This document shows positions 16,385-26,311 of a DNA stretch of 64,000 nucleotides, piece by piece. Source of the DNA: Saprospirales bacterium (GTDB taxonomy: Bacteria; Bacteroidota; Bacteroidia; Chitinophagales; Saprospiraceae). The stretch's first letter is position 1, and each line of letters begins with the position of its first letter. The DNA is taken from NCBI GenBank assembly GCA_016719895.1, contig JADJYG010000020.1, forward strand, positions 61,813-125,812. The letters run 5' to 3'. The notes under the pieces were generated by a model, which saw only the letters and a list, made by a program, of their open reading frames with translations, did no database searches and was not told the DNA's origin. Both the position numbers and the translations under genes were made by a program.

Positions 16385-18448
16385 ATGCAAGAAACGAAAA
16401 CAACTGAGTTCAAGCCTTATGTGCCCGCAGACGACACCACAGTCCGGGAGTTTACCTTTCGGGCGATTTTCCTGGGAGCGGTATTCGGAATACTGTTTGG
16501 CGCCGCCACCGTGTACCTCGCGCTGAAAGCCGGTTTGACGGTGTCAGCCTCTATACCGATTGCTGTGATCGCCATTTCGCTGGGCCGCCGGTTTCTCAAA
16601 ACCAGTATCCTGGAAAATAACATCATTCAGACCGCCGGATCGGCTGGCGAGTCGGTAGCCGCGGGGGTGGTCTTCACGCTGCCCGCCTTTTTATTCCTCA
16701 GCGATGGCGTTGGAAAGGGGTATTTCAACTACTGGACCATCCTGATGCTGGCCATTTTTGGCGGCATTCTCGGCGTGCTGATGATGATCCCGCTGCGCCG
16801 CTCGCTGATCGTTAAAGAGCACGGCAATTTGCCTTATCCGGAAGGTACCGCCTGCGCGCAAGTACTCATCGCCGGTGAAAAAGGCGGCGATTTTGCCCGG
16901 ACGGCTTACCTGGGGCTCGGTTTTGCATTCGTTTATGCCACGCTCCAACGCATTTTCCATTTTATCGCCGAGGTACCGGCCTATACCATTGCTGCAACAA
17001 ACAAATACCTGCCCGCTGCCCGGGTCAGCGGCGAGATCACGCCGGAATACCTGGGCGTCGGGTATATTATCGGGCCGCGGATTGCGGGCGTGCTCGTGGC
17101 CGGCGGCGTACTGGCCTGGATGGGGCTGATCCCCCTGTTGGCCACGCTTGTGCCGGCAGAAACCATTGCCGCCCAACTCGCCAAGCTCGATTTGCTCAAA
17201 GGCATTGCGCAAGCCGACGGGACGGTGGTGTACCCCTTCGGTTGGGACCCCTACGCCCACACCTTCGCCGACATGACCGGCGCCGTTTACCGCGCCTATG
17301 TGCGCCAGATCGGCGCCGGCGCTGTAGCCGGTGCGGGTTTTATAACGCTGGTGAAAACACTGCCCACTATCGTTTCCTCTTTCCAGGAGAGCTTCGGCGC
17401 CCTGCGCAACCGGGCCGGCGCCGGCAATATCCTGCGCACGGAAAACGATCTCTCCCTCAAAGTCGTCGGACTGGGTAGCCTGGCCCTGGTATTGCTCATG
17501 GCCGTTTTGCCCAATATTCCCGGCGAGGGACTGGGGAGCAAACTCTTGCTGGGGCTGCTGGTCATCGTATTCGGCTTCTTTTTTGTGACAGTGTCCAGCC
17601 GTATCGTCGGCATTATCGGCTCCAGCAACAACCCTATTTCCGGCATGACGATCGCTACCATTATGGGTACGGCGCTGGTATTTATCGGTGTGGGCTGGAC
17701 GGGCACCGTTTATGAGCCTATGGCCCTGGTGGTGGGCAGTATGATCTGTGTGGCGGCGGCCAACGCCGGCGCTACGTCGCAGGACCTGAAAACCGGTTAC
17801 CTCGTGGGCGCCACGCCGCGCTACCAGCAAATCGCCTTGTTTATTGGCGTCGTCGCCTCTTCCCTCATCATCGGCTTCACGGTGCAATACCTTGACAACC
17901 CGACTGCCGAATTGCGGGCGATGGGTATAGAGCACGCCATTGGAAATAAATTCGACGCGCCGCAGGCCACGCTCATGGCCACCCTGATCAAAGGTATGTT
18001 GTCGTTCAACCTCGACTGGCAGTTTGTGCTCGTCGGGGTATTTGTCGCCATTACCCTGGAGCTGTGCAGCGTCAAGTCCCTTTCGTTTGCCGTAGGCTTA
18101 TACCTGCCGCTGTCCACCACGTTGCCGATTTGGATCGGCGGTGCGTTAAAGGGCCTGACGGACTGGATCGCCAAACGGCGCGGCGAAGACGCCGAAGACG
18201 CCGAACTGGGCAAAGGCAGCTTGTTTGCCACCGGCCTGGTAGCCGGCGGCGCGCTGATGGGGCTGGTCATTGCCCTTTGGCAGGCCAAAGAAGCGTCTTA
18301 CCCGGCAGGGCAGGGCTGGCTGGCTCAGGTCAACCTGGAGGGAACCTTCAGCCGGCTTATCGGGGGCCATGGTATATTCCAGGCGTTGGGTGTGGTGTGC
18401 TTCGGTTTGCTTGCCTGGGCGCTGGTCCGGGTGGCAACGCGCCGGTAG
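16385..18448 (+). CDS. OPT-family oligopeptide/metal-complex transporter
   Basis: A 687-residue polytopic membrane protein of the OPT family, proton-coupled importers of peptides or metal-siderophore complexes. The opening EFTFRAIFLGAVFGILFGAATVYLALKAGLTVSASIPIAVIA and NIIQTAGSAGESVAAGVVFTLPA are family signatures, as are LPYPEGTACAQVL and SSNNPISGMTIATI. About 14-16 membrane segments can be drawn. The ATG at 16385 opens the charged N-terminus; the longer frame from 16286 is non-family and overlaps a TACCTTTC promoter-like box at 16316. Substrate cannot be named. Confidence 0.9.
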   Translation: MQETKTTEFKPYVPADDTTVREFTFRAIFLGAVFGILFGAATVYLALKAGLTVSASIPIAVIAISLGRRFLKTSILENNIIQTAGSAGESVAAGVVFTLPAFLFLSDGVGKGYFNYWTILMLAIFGGILGVLMMIPLRRSLIVKEHGNLPYPEGTACAQVLIAGEKGGDFARTAYLGLGFAFVYATLQRIFHFIAEVPAYTIAATNKYLPAARVSGEITPEYLGVGYIIGPRIAGVLVAGGVLAWMGLIPLLATLVPAETIAAQLAKLDLLKGIAQADGTVVYPFGWDPYAHTFADMTGAVYRAYVRQIGAGAVAGAGFITLVKTLPTIVSSFQESFGALRNRAGAGNILRTENDLSLKVVGLGSLALVLLMAVLPNIPGEGLGSKLLLGLLVIVFGFFFVTVSSRIVGIIGSSNNPISGMTIATIMGTALVFIGVGWTGTVYEPMALVVGSMICVAAANAGATSQDLKTGYLVGATPRYQQIALFIGVVASSLIIGFTVQYLDNPTAELRAMGIEHAIGNKFDAPQATLMATLIKGMLSFNLDWQFVLVGVFVAITLELCSVKSLSFAVGLYLPLSTTLPIWIGGALKGLTDWIAKRRGEDAEDAELGKGSLFATGLVAGGALMGLVIALWQAKEASYPAGQGWLAQVNLEGTFSRLIGGHGIFQALGVVCFGLLAWALVRVATRR

Positions 18449-18462
18449 AAGTTTTTTGCCGT

Positions 18463-18698
18463 GGCATATTTTCGCCGCAAAGACGCCAAGCATTCGTGCT
18501 AGTGGCGGAGGCACTAAGTTTTGGACAGTTTGAGCAGGTGCTTTTGGGCTGAGACAAGGCGTGACGAGGGAGTGTAGCGGGCTCTCCATGACCGAGGAAC
18601 AACGAAGTATCAGACCAAAAGAGACGTTCAAACTGTCTGAAATTTAGTGCCTCCGGCACTAGTTTCGCGCCCCGGCGGCTCTGCGGCGAAAATATGCC
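18463..18698. terminator. Terminator hairpin split by a miniature element
   Basis: Arms 18463-18479 and 18682-18698 (GGCATATTTTCGCCGCA and its exact complement) would form a 17-bp stem between the converging OPT and glycosyltransferase genes. The loop now holds the 158-bp inserted element at 18502-18659. Without it the loop is about 42 bases. A two-way terminator by position; inference. Confidence 0.5.
18502..18659. mobile_element. 158-bp MITE-like element with IS630-type ends
   Basis: The element starts GTGGCGGAGGCACTAAGTTTT and ends with an imperfect inverse (AAATTTAGTGCCTCCGGCAC), and is bordered by TA on both sides (18500-18501, 18660-18661), the target duplication of IS630/Tc1-type elements. 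The end sequences match the ends of the 1065-bp element at 52286-53350 for about 20 bases, so that element or a full relative probably moved it. The inverted ends also share GGACAGTTTGA-like inner bases with each other. It carries no gene. Confidence 0.78.
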
Positions 18699-18706
18699 GT
18701 CGAAAA

Positions 18707-19822
18707 TCAGCCCTCGAGCAGTGTTTTTACCAGGTTTCCCCACGAGAACCGCTGTTTTTCCCGGCGCACCCCCGCTTGCATGGCCGCCTCCCGCCGGTGT
18801 TCAAAAAAATCGCGCATGGCCGCGGCAATGGCCGGGGCTGCCGGGGCCGTCACATAGCCCGACACGCCGTCTGCCACTATTTCGGGCAGGCCGCCCACGT
18901 CGGTCACTATCATGGGCTTATCGAAATGATAGGCGATCTGCGAAATGCCGCTTTGGGTGGCCGTCTTGTAGGGTTGCACCACCAGGTCGGCCGCGGAAAA
19001 GTACCGGCGCACCTCGCCGGCCGGGATAAAACCGGTGTGCAGGTGCACGCGGCCGGCCAACTGGTTTTTGTCGATAATGTCCTGGTAGGGCTGCCAGTCG
19101 TCGTAACACTCGCCGGCCACCACCGCATGCACGCCGGGGGCCAGTGCCAGGGCTTCGAGCAACAGGTCGAGGCCTTTGTAAGCCCGGATAAAGCCAAAAA
19201 AAAGCACAACCGGGGCATCCGGCGGCAGTTGCAGCAGCCGGCGGGCCCCGGCCATTTCCAGGGGTTCGCCGTAGGTATCGTAGAGGGGATGCGGCGCAAA
19301 ACGCACCCGCGCATGCCCGCCCAAGAACCCGGCGACCTCCTCCCCTACCGAGCGCGACATGACCACAAAATCGTCGCAGGCGCCCAGGAAGTAGCGGGCG
19401 AAAAGCCGGTCGCCCGGGCGCTTTTCATGGGGGATGATATTGTCTGCCAAAGCGGTCACCCGTATTTTTTTTCCTGAAAACCAACGCGCAATGCGCAGCG
19501 CCGTGCCCAGGCAGGGGCCCATAAACGGCAACCAAAACCGGACGATAACATGGTCCGGCCGCCAGCGCGCGATGGCCAGCCCCGAAGCGATCCAGTTGAA
19601 CGGGTTGATCGAATGCAGGCGGGATTCGATCTTCAGCCCCGGCGGCGGCGGGTCAGAGGTGTATTGTGTTTTGCCCGGAAAAAGAAAGGCTGGGTACTGC
19701 AGGCGGAAGCTAAAGATCAACACTTCATGCCCTTCCTGCTGCAGCGCCTGAGCCAGGCGTTCGGAAGAGGCGGCGATACCGCCCCGCAACGGGTGGGCAG
19801 GAGAAAGGAGCAGTATCTTCAT
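18707..19822 (-). CDS. Glycosyltransferase, GT4-like family
   Basis: A 371-residue GT-B glycosyltransferase. The N-terminal domain opens MKILLLSPAHPLRGGIAASSERLA (GGI loop), and the C-terminal GT4 domain shows VVLFFGFIRAYKGLDLLLEAL, VVAGECYDDW, VHLHTGFIPAGEVRRYFSAADLVVQPY and the donor-binding stretch QSGISQIAYHFDKPMIVTDVGGLPE with the acidic loop. The sugar and acceptor are unknown. Its ATG overlaps the stop of the upstream GT2 gene by 4 bases (ATGA), so the two are translationally coupled and probably work in one glycan pathway. Confidence 0.9.
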   Translation of the reverse strand: MKILLLSPAHPLRGGIAASSERLAQALQQEGHEVLIFSFRLQYPAFLFPGKTQYTSDPPPPGLKIESRLHSINPFNWIASGLAIARWRPDHVIVRFWLPFMGPCLGTALRIARWFSGKKIRVTALADNIIPHEKRPGDRLFARYFLGACDDFVVMSRSVGEEVAGFLGGHARVRFAPHPLYDTYGEPLEMAGARRLLQLPPDAPVVLFFGFIRAYKGLDLLLEALALAPGVHAVVAGECYDDWQPYQDIIDKNQLAGRVHLHTGFIPAGEVRRYFSAADLVVQPYKTATQSGISQIAYHFDKPMIVTDVGGLPEIVADGVSGYVTAPAAPAIAAAMRDFFEHRREAAMQAGVRREKQRFSWGNLVKTLLEG

Positions 19823-20763
19823 ATTTCCTGCTCGATGAGGTATTCATTGCGGCCGGGCGAGTTGCGGTTGGCGATTTCGGCGATAAAACCCGTGAGAAAC
19901 AATTGGGTGCCGATGATAAGGGCCAGAATACCGAAGTAGAACAGCGGCCGGTCGGCGATGCCGTATTCTTTATACACCAGCTTTTCCCAGCTGAGGTAGG
20001 CCAAAAAACCGAATCCGATCAGAAAGGAAAGCACGCCCAGCGTACCGAAAAAGTGCATGGGCCGTTTGCCGAATTTGCCGACAAAATATACCGACATCAG
20101 GTCCAGGAATCCGTTGATGTAGCGCTCCCAGCCGAACTTGGAGCGGCCGTATTTGCGCGCCTGGTGATCCACGGCTTTTTCACCGATCCGGGTAAAGCCA
20201 GCCCATTTGGCCAGCACGGGTATCCAGCGGTGCATTTCGCCGTACACTTCCACGGCTTTCACCACGGGCAACCGGTAGGCCTTGAGCCCGCAGTTGAAAT
20301 CGTGCAGGCGGATGCCGCTCATGCGGCTGGCCACAGCGTTGAACAGCTTGCTGGGCAGGCGTTTTTCCAGCGGGTCGTGGCGTTTCTTTTTCCAGCCGCT
20401 CACCAGGTCGAAGCGGTCTTCGACGATCATGCGGTAGAGTTCCGGGATCTCGTCGGGGCTGTCCTGCAGGTCGGCATCCATGGTAATGACCACCTGGCCG
20501 CGGGCAGCTTGGAAACCGACGTGCAGGGCGGCGGATTTGCCGTAGTTGCGTCGGAATTTGATGGCGCGCACCTTGGGGTTGGCGGCTTTCAGTTGCCCGA
20601 TCGTATTCCAGGAGGCGTCGGTGCTGCCGTCGTCGATGAAGATAATCTCATAGGTATAGCCGTGTTGCTGGGCGACCCGGCGTATCCAGGCTTCCAGTTC
20701 GGGCAGGCTTTCAGCCTCGTTTTTTAGCGGAACGACGATCGAGAGGTTCATTTGTGCTGGCAT
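19819..20763 (-). CDS. Glycosyltransferase family 2, polyprenyl-phosphate type
   Basis: A 314-residue GT2 enzyme like dolichol/undecaprenyl-phosphate sugar transferases. NLSIVVPLKNEAESLPEL opens the GT-A fold, FIDDGSTDASW is the nucleotide-binding strand and VVITMDADLQDSPDEIPEL holds the DAD metal motif; HDFNCGLKAYR and a QARKYGRSKFGWERY block are typical of the DPM1/GtrB/ArnC group. Two C-terminal membrane segments (about 236-262 and 272-300) anchor it. It likely puts a sugar on a lipid carrier. Start could be 20751 (MNLSIVV), four codons in. Confidence 0.9.
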   Translation of the reverse strand: MPAQMNLSIVVPLKNEAESLPELEAWIRRVAQQHGYTYEIIFIDDGSTDASWNTIGQLKAANPKVRAIKFRRNYGKSAALHVGFQAARGQVVITMDADLQDSPDEIPELYRMIVEDRFDLVSGWKKKRHDPLEKRLPSKLFNAVASRMSGIRLHDFNCGLKAYRLPVVKAVEVYGEMHRWIPVLAKWAGFTRIGEKAVDHQARKYGRSKFGWERYINGFLDLMSVYFVGKFGKRPMHFFGTLGVLSFLIGFGFLAYLSWEKLVYKEYGIADRPLFYFGILALIIGTQLFLTGFIAEIANRNSPGRNEYLIEQEI

Positions 20764-20795
20764 GGACAGGAGTTTACCTCCTTCGGAGGTTGTTT

Positions 20796-20837
20796 GGACA
20801 GGATTTTCAGGATTTCTCAGGATTGACAGGATTTTTT
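20796..20837. repeat. Short CAGGATT direct repeats
   Basis: Four CAGGATT words at about 9-11-base spacing in the 93-bp space between the GT2 and TrmH genes. A small CCTCC-TTC-GGAGG hairpin lies just upstream (20777-20790). Of unknown role. Confidence 0.6.
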
Positions 20838-20856
20838 GGGCGGCTGGACAGGCCGG

Positions 20857-21597
20857 TTACAGGTCAAATTTGGTTTGTGGGTTCGGGCGTATTTTCTTTT
20901 TTTTGCCGAATACAAATTCTTCCCGCATGACAAATACCGGCAGCAAAGGTGCGGAATCTTTGTCAACCGGAATGGCAAAACGCCGGGGCCAGGATTTGCC
21001 GACGAGCATATTGTTCCAGCGTTCGAACAAATGCTTCTGTTCTTCGGGGCTGAAGCGCGGATGGGTGGTATAAAAGCCTTTGGCTGCCCGTTGGCGTTGG
21101 GCCTCGAACAGCGATACGGCGCAAGCGACCGACACGTTGAGGCTTTCTGTGAACCCGTATTGCGGCACAAGGAAATTCCCGTCGGCCAGGGCCAGGGCTT
21201 CCGCACTGACGCCTTCGTCTTCATTGCCAAATAACAGTGCGGTCGAAACGGTCAGATCGAGGTCGTACAAGGACTGGCTTTGTTCGCCCAGATGGGTGAC
21301 CAGCACCCGCTGGTAGCGCTCGCGCACCCGGTCGAAACAGGTTTTAAGGTCTTCAAAAACGTACACATCGATCCACTTAAAGGCGCCGCCCGAAGTTTTT
21401 TTACCCACCTTGAGGCCGCGTTTATCGAGGTATTTTTGGGTGTACACCACAAAAACCTCCCGCACGCCCACGGCGTCGCAAGAGCGCAGAACCGCGCTGA
21501 TATTCAGGGGGTCGTAAATATTTTCCAGGATAACTGTCAGGTCGGGCTGGCTGCGACGAATAACAGCCCGGATTCTTGTTTCGCGTTCCGGATTCAT
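20857..21597 (-). CDS. TrmH-family RNA 2'-O-methyltransferase
   Basis: A 246-residue SpoU/TrmH (SPOUT) methyltransferase. The three family motifs are intact: motif 1 ENIYDPLNISAVLRSCDAVG, motif 2 ALLFGNEDEGVS and motif 3 VPQYGFTESLNVSVACAV, which make the knotted SAM site. The C-terminal extension (ERWNNMLVGKSWPRRF) is like that of bacterial TrmH, which methylates G18 of tRNA; a rRNA substrate cannot be excluded. Normal length, intact. Confidence 0.9.
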   Translation of the reverse strand: MNPERETRIRAVIRRSQPDLTVILENIYDPLNISAVLRSCDAVGVREVFVVYTQKYLDKRGLKVGKKTSGGAFKWIDVYVFEDLKTCFDRVRERYQRVLVTHLGEQSQSLYDLDLTVSTALLFGNEDEGVSAEALALADGNFLVPQYGFTESLNVSVACAVSLFEAQRQRAAKGFYTTHPRFSPEEQKHLFERWNNMLVGKSWPRRFAIPVDKDSAPLLPVFVMREEFVFGKKKKIRPNPQTKFDL

Positions 21598-21909
21598 GCC
21601 GGAAAAATAGCGATTTTACTGGCTTGGTCGGGTTTTTTGTGCCTGTGGGAAAGTGCTTCGTGAAAAACAAACGCACCGTCGTGGCGATCAAGTCGCAGAA
21701 AGTGGCGTATTTCGGCACATCGGGGTCGATTGAACCACCAGCCGGCGGTGCCGCCGGTTTTGGTGTTGATCAGGTAGCCGCCTTGGTCATAGTCGTCGGG
21801 CGTCCGCCTTTATTGGATATCTGCTATATTTGTCTGCAAAACCTGCCGATTGCCTGCTTTTTAATGATTTGCCACCATATATCATTGCTCATCGCCAATT
21901 TGAAAATCT
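21598..21909. other. 312-bp intergenic region before the ROCO gene
   Basis: Contains a TATATTTG promoter box at 21825-21832 and, on the minus strand, a short open stretch (about 21640-21810) with DYDQGGYLINTKTGG-like text that could be a remnant of a secreted protein's end. No gene is supported. Confidence 0.4.
21825..21832 (+). promoter_or_regulatory. TATATTTG promoter box before the ROCO gene
   Basis: TATATTTG fits TAnnTTTG and lies 78 bases before the ATG at 21910. Confidence 0.5.
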
Positions 21910-24900
21910 ATGTCTGAACTCGCCCTGAAACTTATCCGGGAAAATATCGAAAAACACGAACGCGGGGAAGATGCCGGCTTCCTCGATTTAGGCAATTGCG
22001 GCATAACGGAAGTGCCGGAAGAGATTGGGGCATGCGTGTGGCTGGAAGATCTGAGTTTTGCGAGAGGGTCTTTTATTTGGAACGGCAAGGAATGGCAGGA
22101 AAGAAAAACTCAAAATGACGGAGAGCCCAACAATATTGCCAGCCTGCCCGAATCGTTTTTCCGGTTGAAAAACCTCAAAAGGTTAGAGATTTGTGGCAAT
22201 AAGGATCAAAAATTTGACTTTGCTGATCTTTCGGTAATTGCGACCATGACAAGTTTGCAGGATCTTGGCTTTTGGCATACGCAGGTTTCAGACCTCTCTC
22301 CTTGGCAAGCCTGACAAATTTGCAAGACCTCGACTGTTCCAACACACAAGTTTCCGATTTAACGCCGCTGTTAAACCTGACCAATTTGCAGCGACTTTCC
22401 TGCTCCACCATTCAAGTCTTTGATTTAACCCCGCTGTCTGGCCTGACGAATATGCAATCTCTCAACTGCTCATCCACGCAGGTTTCCGATTTAATGCCAT
22501 TAGCCAACCTGAGCAAGCTGTTAATGCTTTCATGTCACAGGACACAGGCGTCTGATTTGTCTCCGTTGGCCAAGCTGACCAATTTGGAAGAACTTTATTG
22601 TCCTCATACACTGGTGTCCGATTTAACGCCACTTGCCAAGCTGACTAAGTTGCGACAAATTAACTGTTCTTCGACGCAGGTTTCCGATTTAGCGCCATTA
22701 GCCAACCTGAGCAAGCTGTTAATGCTTTCATGCTACGAGACACTGGTGTCTGATTTAACCCCATTAGCCAAGTTGAGCAATTTGGAAGAACTTTATTGTT
22801 CTCATACACTGGTGTCCGATTTAACGCTACTTGCCAAGCTGACTAAGTTGCGACAAATTAACTGTTCTTTGACGCAGGTTTCCGATTTAGCGCCATTAGC
22901 CAACCTGAGCAACTTGCAAGAACTTGAATGTTACTCCACGAAGGTGTCTGATTTGTCTGCGTTGGCCAAGCTGACCAACTTGCAAGAACTTAAATTTTAC
23001 CTCACGCAGGTATCCGATTTGGCCCCGCTGGTCAATCTGACTAAGTTACAAAAACTTGACTGTGACCATAGTCAGGTGTCCGATTTAACGCCGTTGTCTG
23101 GCCTGACGAATTTGCAAAACCTCCACTGTTCATCCACGCAGGTGTCCGATTTAACGCCGTTGTCTGGCCTGACGAATTTGCAAAACCTCCACTGTTCATC
23201 CACGCAGGTGTCCGATTTAACGCCGTTGTCTGGCCTGACGAATTTGCAAAACCTCAACTGCTCCTCCACACAGGTATCCGATTTAAGCCCATTGGTCAAT
23301 TTGATCAATTTAGAAGGACTTTATTTCTTTTCAACGCAGGTATCCGATTTAAAGCCATTGGCTAGTCTGACTAATTTGAAAAGACTCCATTACTCCTCCT
23401 CAGAACAGTTGTCTGATTTTACTCCCTTAGCCAACCTGACTAATTTACAGGAACTGTACTGCTCAGGAAAGCACCTATTCAATTTGCCCCCTTTATCCAA
23501 CCTGACTAATTTGCGAGAACTAAGATGCCCACACACACAGGTATCTGATTTAACGACCCTGGCCAATCTGAGTAATTTGCAAGTACTTGACTGCTCTTTT
23601 ACGCAGGTATCCGATTTAAGCCCATTGGCTAACCTGAGCAATTTGCAAGTGCTTGACTGCTGTTCCACACAGGTAAGCGACTTGTCTTTATTCAGAACAA
23701 AAATCGAAACGGGCATACCGGTCAAATGGCTGGCATGGTATGACCACCGGGCCGAAGATGATAATACTGACTGGAGGAAGCGCCCGCTATTCTCGTCCGC
23801 AATTGCCCCCTCATTATCCCCGCCGTCGAATTTGCCCAGGAATCTCCCCAGGCCGTCCGCGACTACTTCGAAGAACTCGGCGACAACAGCAGCAGGCTCA
23901 ATGAAGTAAAAGTCATTTTTCTCGGCGAAGCCTCGGCGGGCAAGACCTCGCTGGTGAAGCGGCTGATCGGCGAGGATTTCGACAGCAAAGAGAGCCAGAC
24001 CCACGGCATCCGCATTCGCCGGGCCCCGTTTAAGATGGACGACGGCGATACCGTCACCGCCCACCTGTGGGATTTCGGCGGGCAGGAAGTGATGCATGCT
24101 ACGCATCAGTTTTTTCTTTCCCAGCGCAGCGTGTACGTGCTGCTGCTCAACAGCCGAAATGACGATCAGGCCGAAAAATGGCTCCGGCATGCAGCCAGTT
24201 TCGGCGGGCGCTCGCCTGTGCTGGTGGTGCTCAACAAGATCGACGAAAACCCCTCTTTCGAGGTGAACCGCAAGACGCTGAAGGAGAAATACCCGCAAAT
24301 ACGCGACTTTTACCGCGTATCCGCCCGTTCGCGCGACGGCATCGATGTATTCCGCGAGGCGCTGCGCAGCGAGATCGACCGCGCCGACACCCGCTGCACA
24401 CCCTTTCCGCCCCACTGGCTGGCGGTGAAAATGCATTTTTCCAATATGGAAGCTGATTATATCGAAGAAGCGGAATACCACCGGGTATGCGTGCAACACG
24501 GCGTGCTGCGGCCTTTAAGCCAGGAGGTCCTGCTCCAGTTCCTGCACGACCTGGGCGTGGTCATCAACTTCCGCAACCTGAAAAATTTCGGCACACAAAT
24601 CCTCAACCCGCTGTGGCTCACCAACGGCGTGTACCGCATCATCAACTCTGAAATCGTGGCCAACACGGGCGGCCTGCTGCGCGAAGCCGACTTTGACGCA
24701 GTCATCAACGACCCTCGCTACCACAAAAGCAACGCCGGCGACCGGGCGTTCGAATACCCGAAAAACAAACTGCTCTATATCGTGCGGGTCATGCAGGAGT
24801 TCGAGCTCTGCTTCCCGCTCGATGCCTGCACCTACGTGGTGCCGCAGCTGCTGCCGGTGCCCGAGCCGGACTTCAAGCCAGAAGGAGCCATGTTGCGCTT

Positions 24901-25837
24901 CGTGATCCATTTCCCCGAATTCCTGCCCGACAGCCTTTTCCCTCGCCTGATGGTTAAACTCCACACCTTTATCCGGGCCGGGGAAGATAAACACCTGATC
25001 ATGTGGCGCAAGGGCATGGTGCTGCACAAGCCAAATATTTTTAATGCCCTGGCCCAGGTGCGCTGGGACAAGGAAGACCAAAAAATCCTGGTAGACGTGT
25101 GCGGCGACGAACGGCGGCGCTTCCTGAGTTTTATCCGCGAAACAATCAAGGAGATCATCGGCAACTTCACCAACGTGAACTTTAGCGAGCTCGTACCCAT
25201 TCCCGGCAGCAAGGAGTTTTTGGAGTATGAAGGCCTGGTGGAAGCCGAAAAAGCTAAAAAAGAAGAGATTTTTGTTTGGCAGGTGAAAAAGGATTTGAAG
25301 ATCAAGGATCTGCTTGACGGCGTGGAAGAACCCGCCATGCGCGACGAGATGGAGCAACTGCCTGTGCGGGCGTTCGTGTCGTATGCGCACGCCGATCTGG
25401 AATACCTGAAAGAACTTCGAAATGCGCTCTCCCCCCTAATCCGCCTGAACCGGCTCCAACTCTGGGACGATCGCAACATCGACGCCGGCGCTGAGTGGGA
25501 AAAAGATATTTTCCAGCAACTGGAAGAGTCCGACATTGTGCTGTGTCTCGTCAGCGCCGATTTTGTGGCCTCGGATTTTTGTTACAAAAAAGAGTTCGGC
25601 GCAGCAGCAGACGCCCATCGCAAGGGCGAAAAAACCATCGTGCCCATTTGGTTGAGGCAATGCGACCTGGAGGACTCCCCGATTGCCGCTTTTCAAAGTA
25701 CAAACAACCAGTGGATTGCTTCTGCCAAAAATAAAGATGAGGTCTGGACGAAGGTGTCGAAGGCCTTGCGCCCGGTGCTTGACAAGATCAAGCAGCGGAA
25801 AAAGGCGCAATTAGATGAGCGGCGGAAAATGAAATAA
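21910..25837 (+). CDS. LRR-Roc-COR-TIR protein (bacterial ROCO), two one-base frameshifts
   Basis: Read as one gene this encodes about 1309 residues. Domains in order: an N-terminal LRR cap (GFLDLGNCGITEVPEEIG), about 22 leucine-rich repeats of 21-22 residues built on TNLQxLxCSxTQVSDLxPL, a Roc GTPase (P-loop FLGEASAGKTSLVKRL, switch DFGGQE, specificity NKID), a COR domain, and a C-terminal TIR domain (RAFVSYAHADLEYLKELR ... LCLVSADFVASDFC). The frame breaks twice: near 22302 (one T missing in PLASL) and near 23774 (one G missing in DWEEAPAILV). Restoring one base at each site rejoins all domains. ROCO proteins are GTP-controlled switches; TIR domains in bacteria often cleave NAD+ or signal in defence. 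A role as an LRR sensor that triggers a TIR effector is inference. A promoter box lies upstream. Confidence 0.85.
23075..23272 (+). repeat. Three near-identical 66-bp LRR units
   Basis: Within the LRR region, units 23075-23140, 23141-23206 and 23207-23272 are almost identical at DNA level, each coding one 22-residue repeat, while most other repeats have diverged. Recent tandem duplication or gene-conversion site. Confidence 0.85.
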
Positions 25838-25887
25838 CAGGTTTAACCCGAGTGGATTTTAAACTACAGGCGCTGTGTAAATTTTTC

Positions 25888-26310
25888 TCAGGATGAGGCG
25901 CTCGTCTGTAAAAGTTCACGCCGGAACGCTTCCACTCCAATAAGCTCAACTTTAGGGAAATCAATATGCCGGAGTACTGCAAAATGCCGGTCCTCGCTCA
26001 CCAGAAACCGGGCTTGTGCTGCGATGGCGCAATCGGTAAATTTGTTATCGTCAGGATCGGCAGTGATCAGATTCCAACTAAAATACCGGGTAATCAATTG
26101 TACGTTCGGCAAGTCGAGCAGGGCGTCCGTAACAGCATTTGCCAAATCTGTCGAGGCATGCCGGGCAATAATTTCCTCATATTCGAGGAGAATATCGTGT
26201 GTTATGCAGAGCGTGTATTTCCCTTCCGCGAGGGAGGTCCAAATCCAATGCGTTTCGGAACGGCTGGAAAAACTGGTTAACAGGATATTGGTATCTAGTA
26301 CAATCCGCAT
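25888..26310 (-). CDS. PIN-domain toxin (COG1569 type)
   Basis: A 140-residue PIN nuclease, putative toxin. The acidic residues of the active site are visible: MRIVLDTNILL (Asp 6), HDILLEYEEII (Glu pair), and ADPDDNKFTDCAIAAQARFLVSEDRHF, with the late acidic cluster. The family (PIN_3, putative toxin of toxin-antitoxin systems) matches in length. It starts one base after the stop of the upstream gene, which is a plausible antitoxin, so the two form an operon. RNA target unknown. Confidence 0.85.
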   Translation of the reverse strand: MRIVLDTNILLTSFSSRSETHWIWTSLAEGKYTLCITHDILLEYEEIIARHASTDLANAVTDALLDLPNVQLITRYFSWNLITADPDDNKFTDCAIAAQARFLVSEDRHFAVLRHIDFPKVELIGVEAFRRELLQTSASS

Positions 26311-26311
26311 C

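Noticed and set aside
23075..23272. Regular 66-bp repeats as a CRISPR array
   Set aside because: Repeats are head to tail with no unique spacers and code in-frame leucine-rich repeats.
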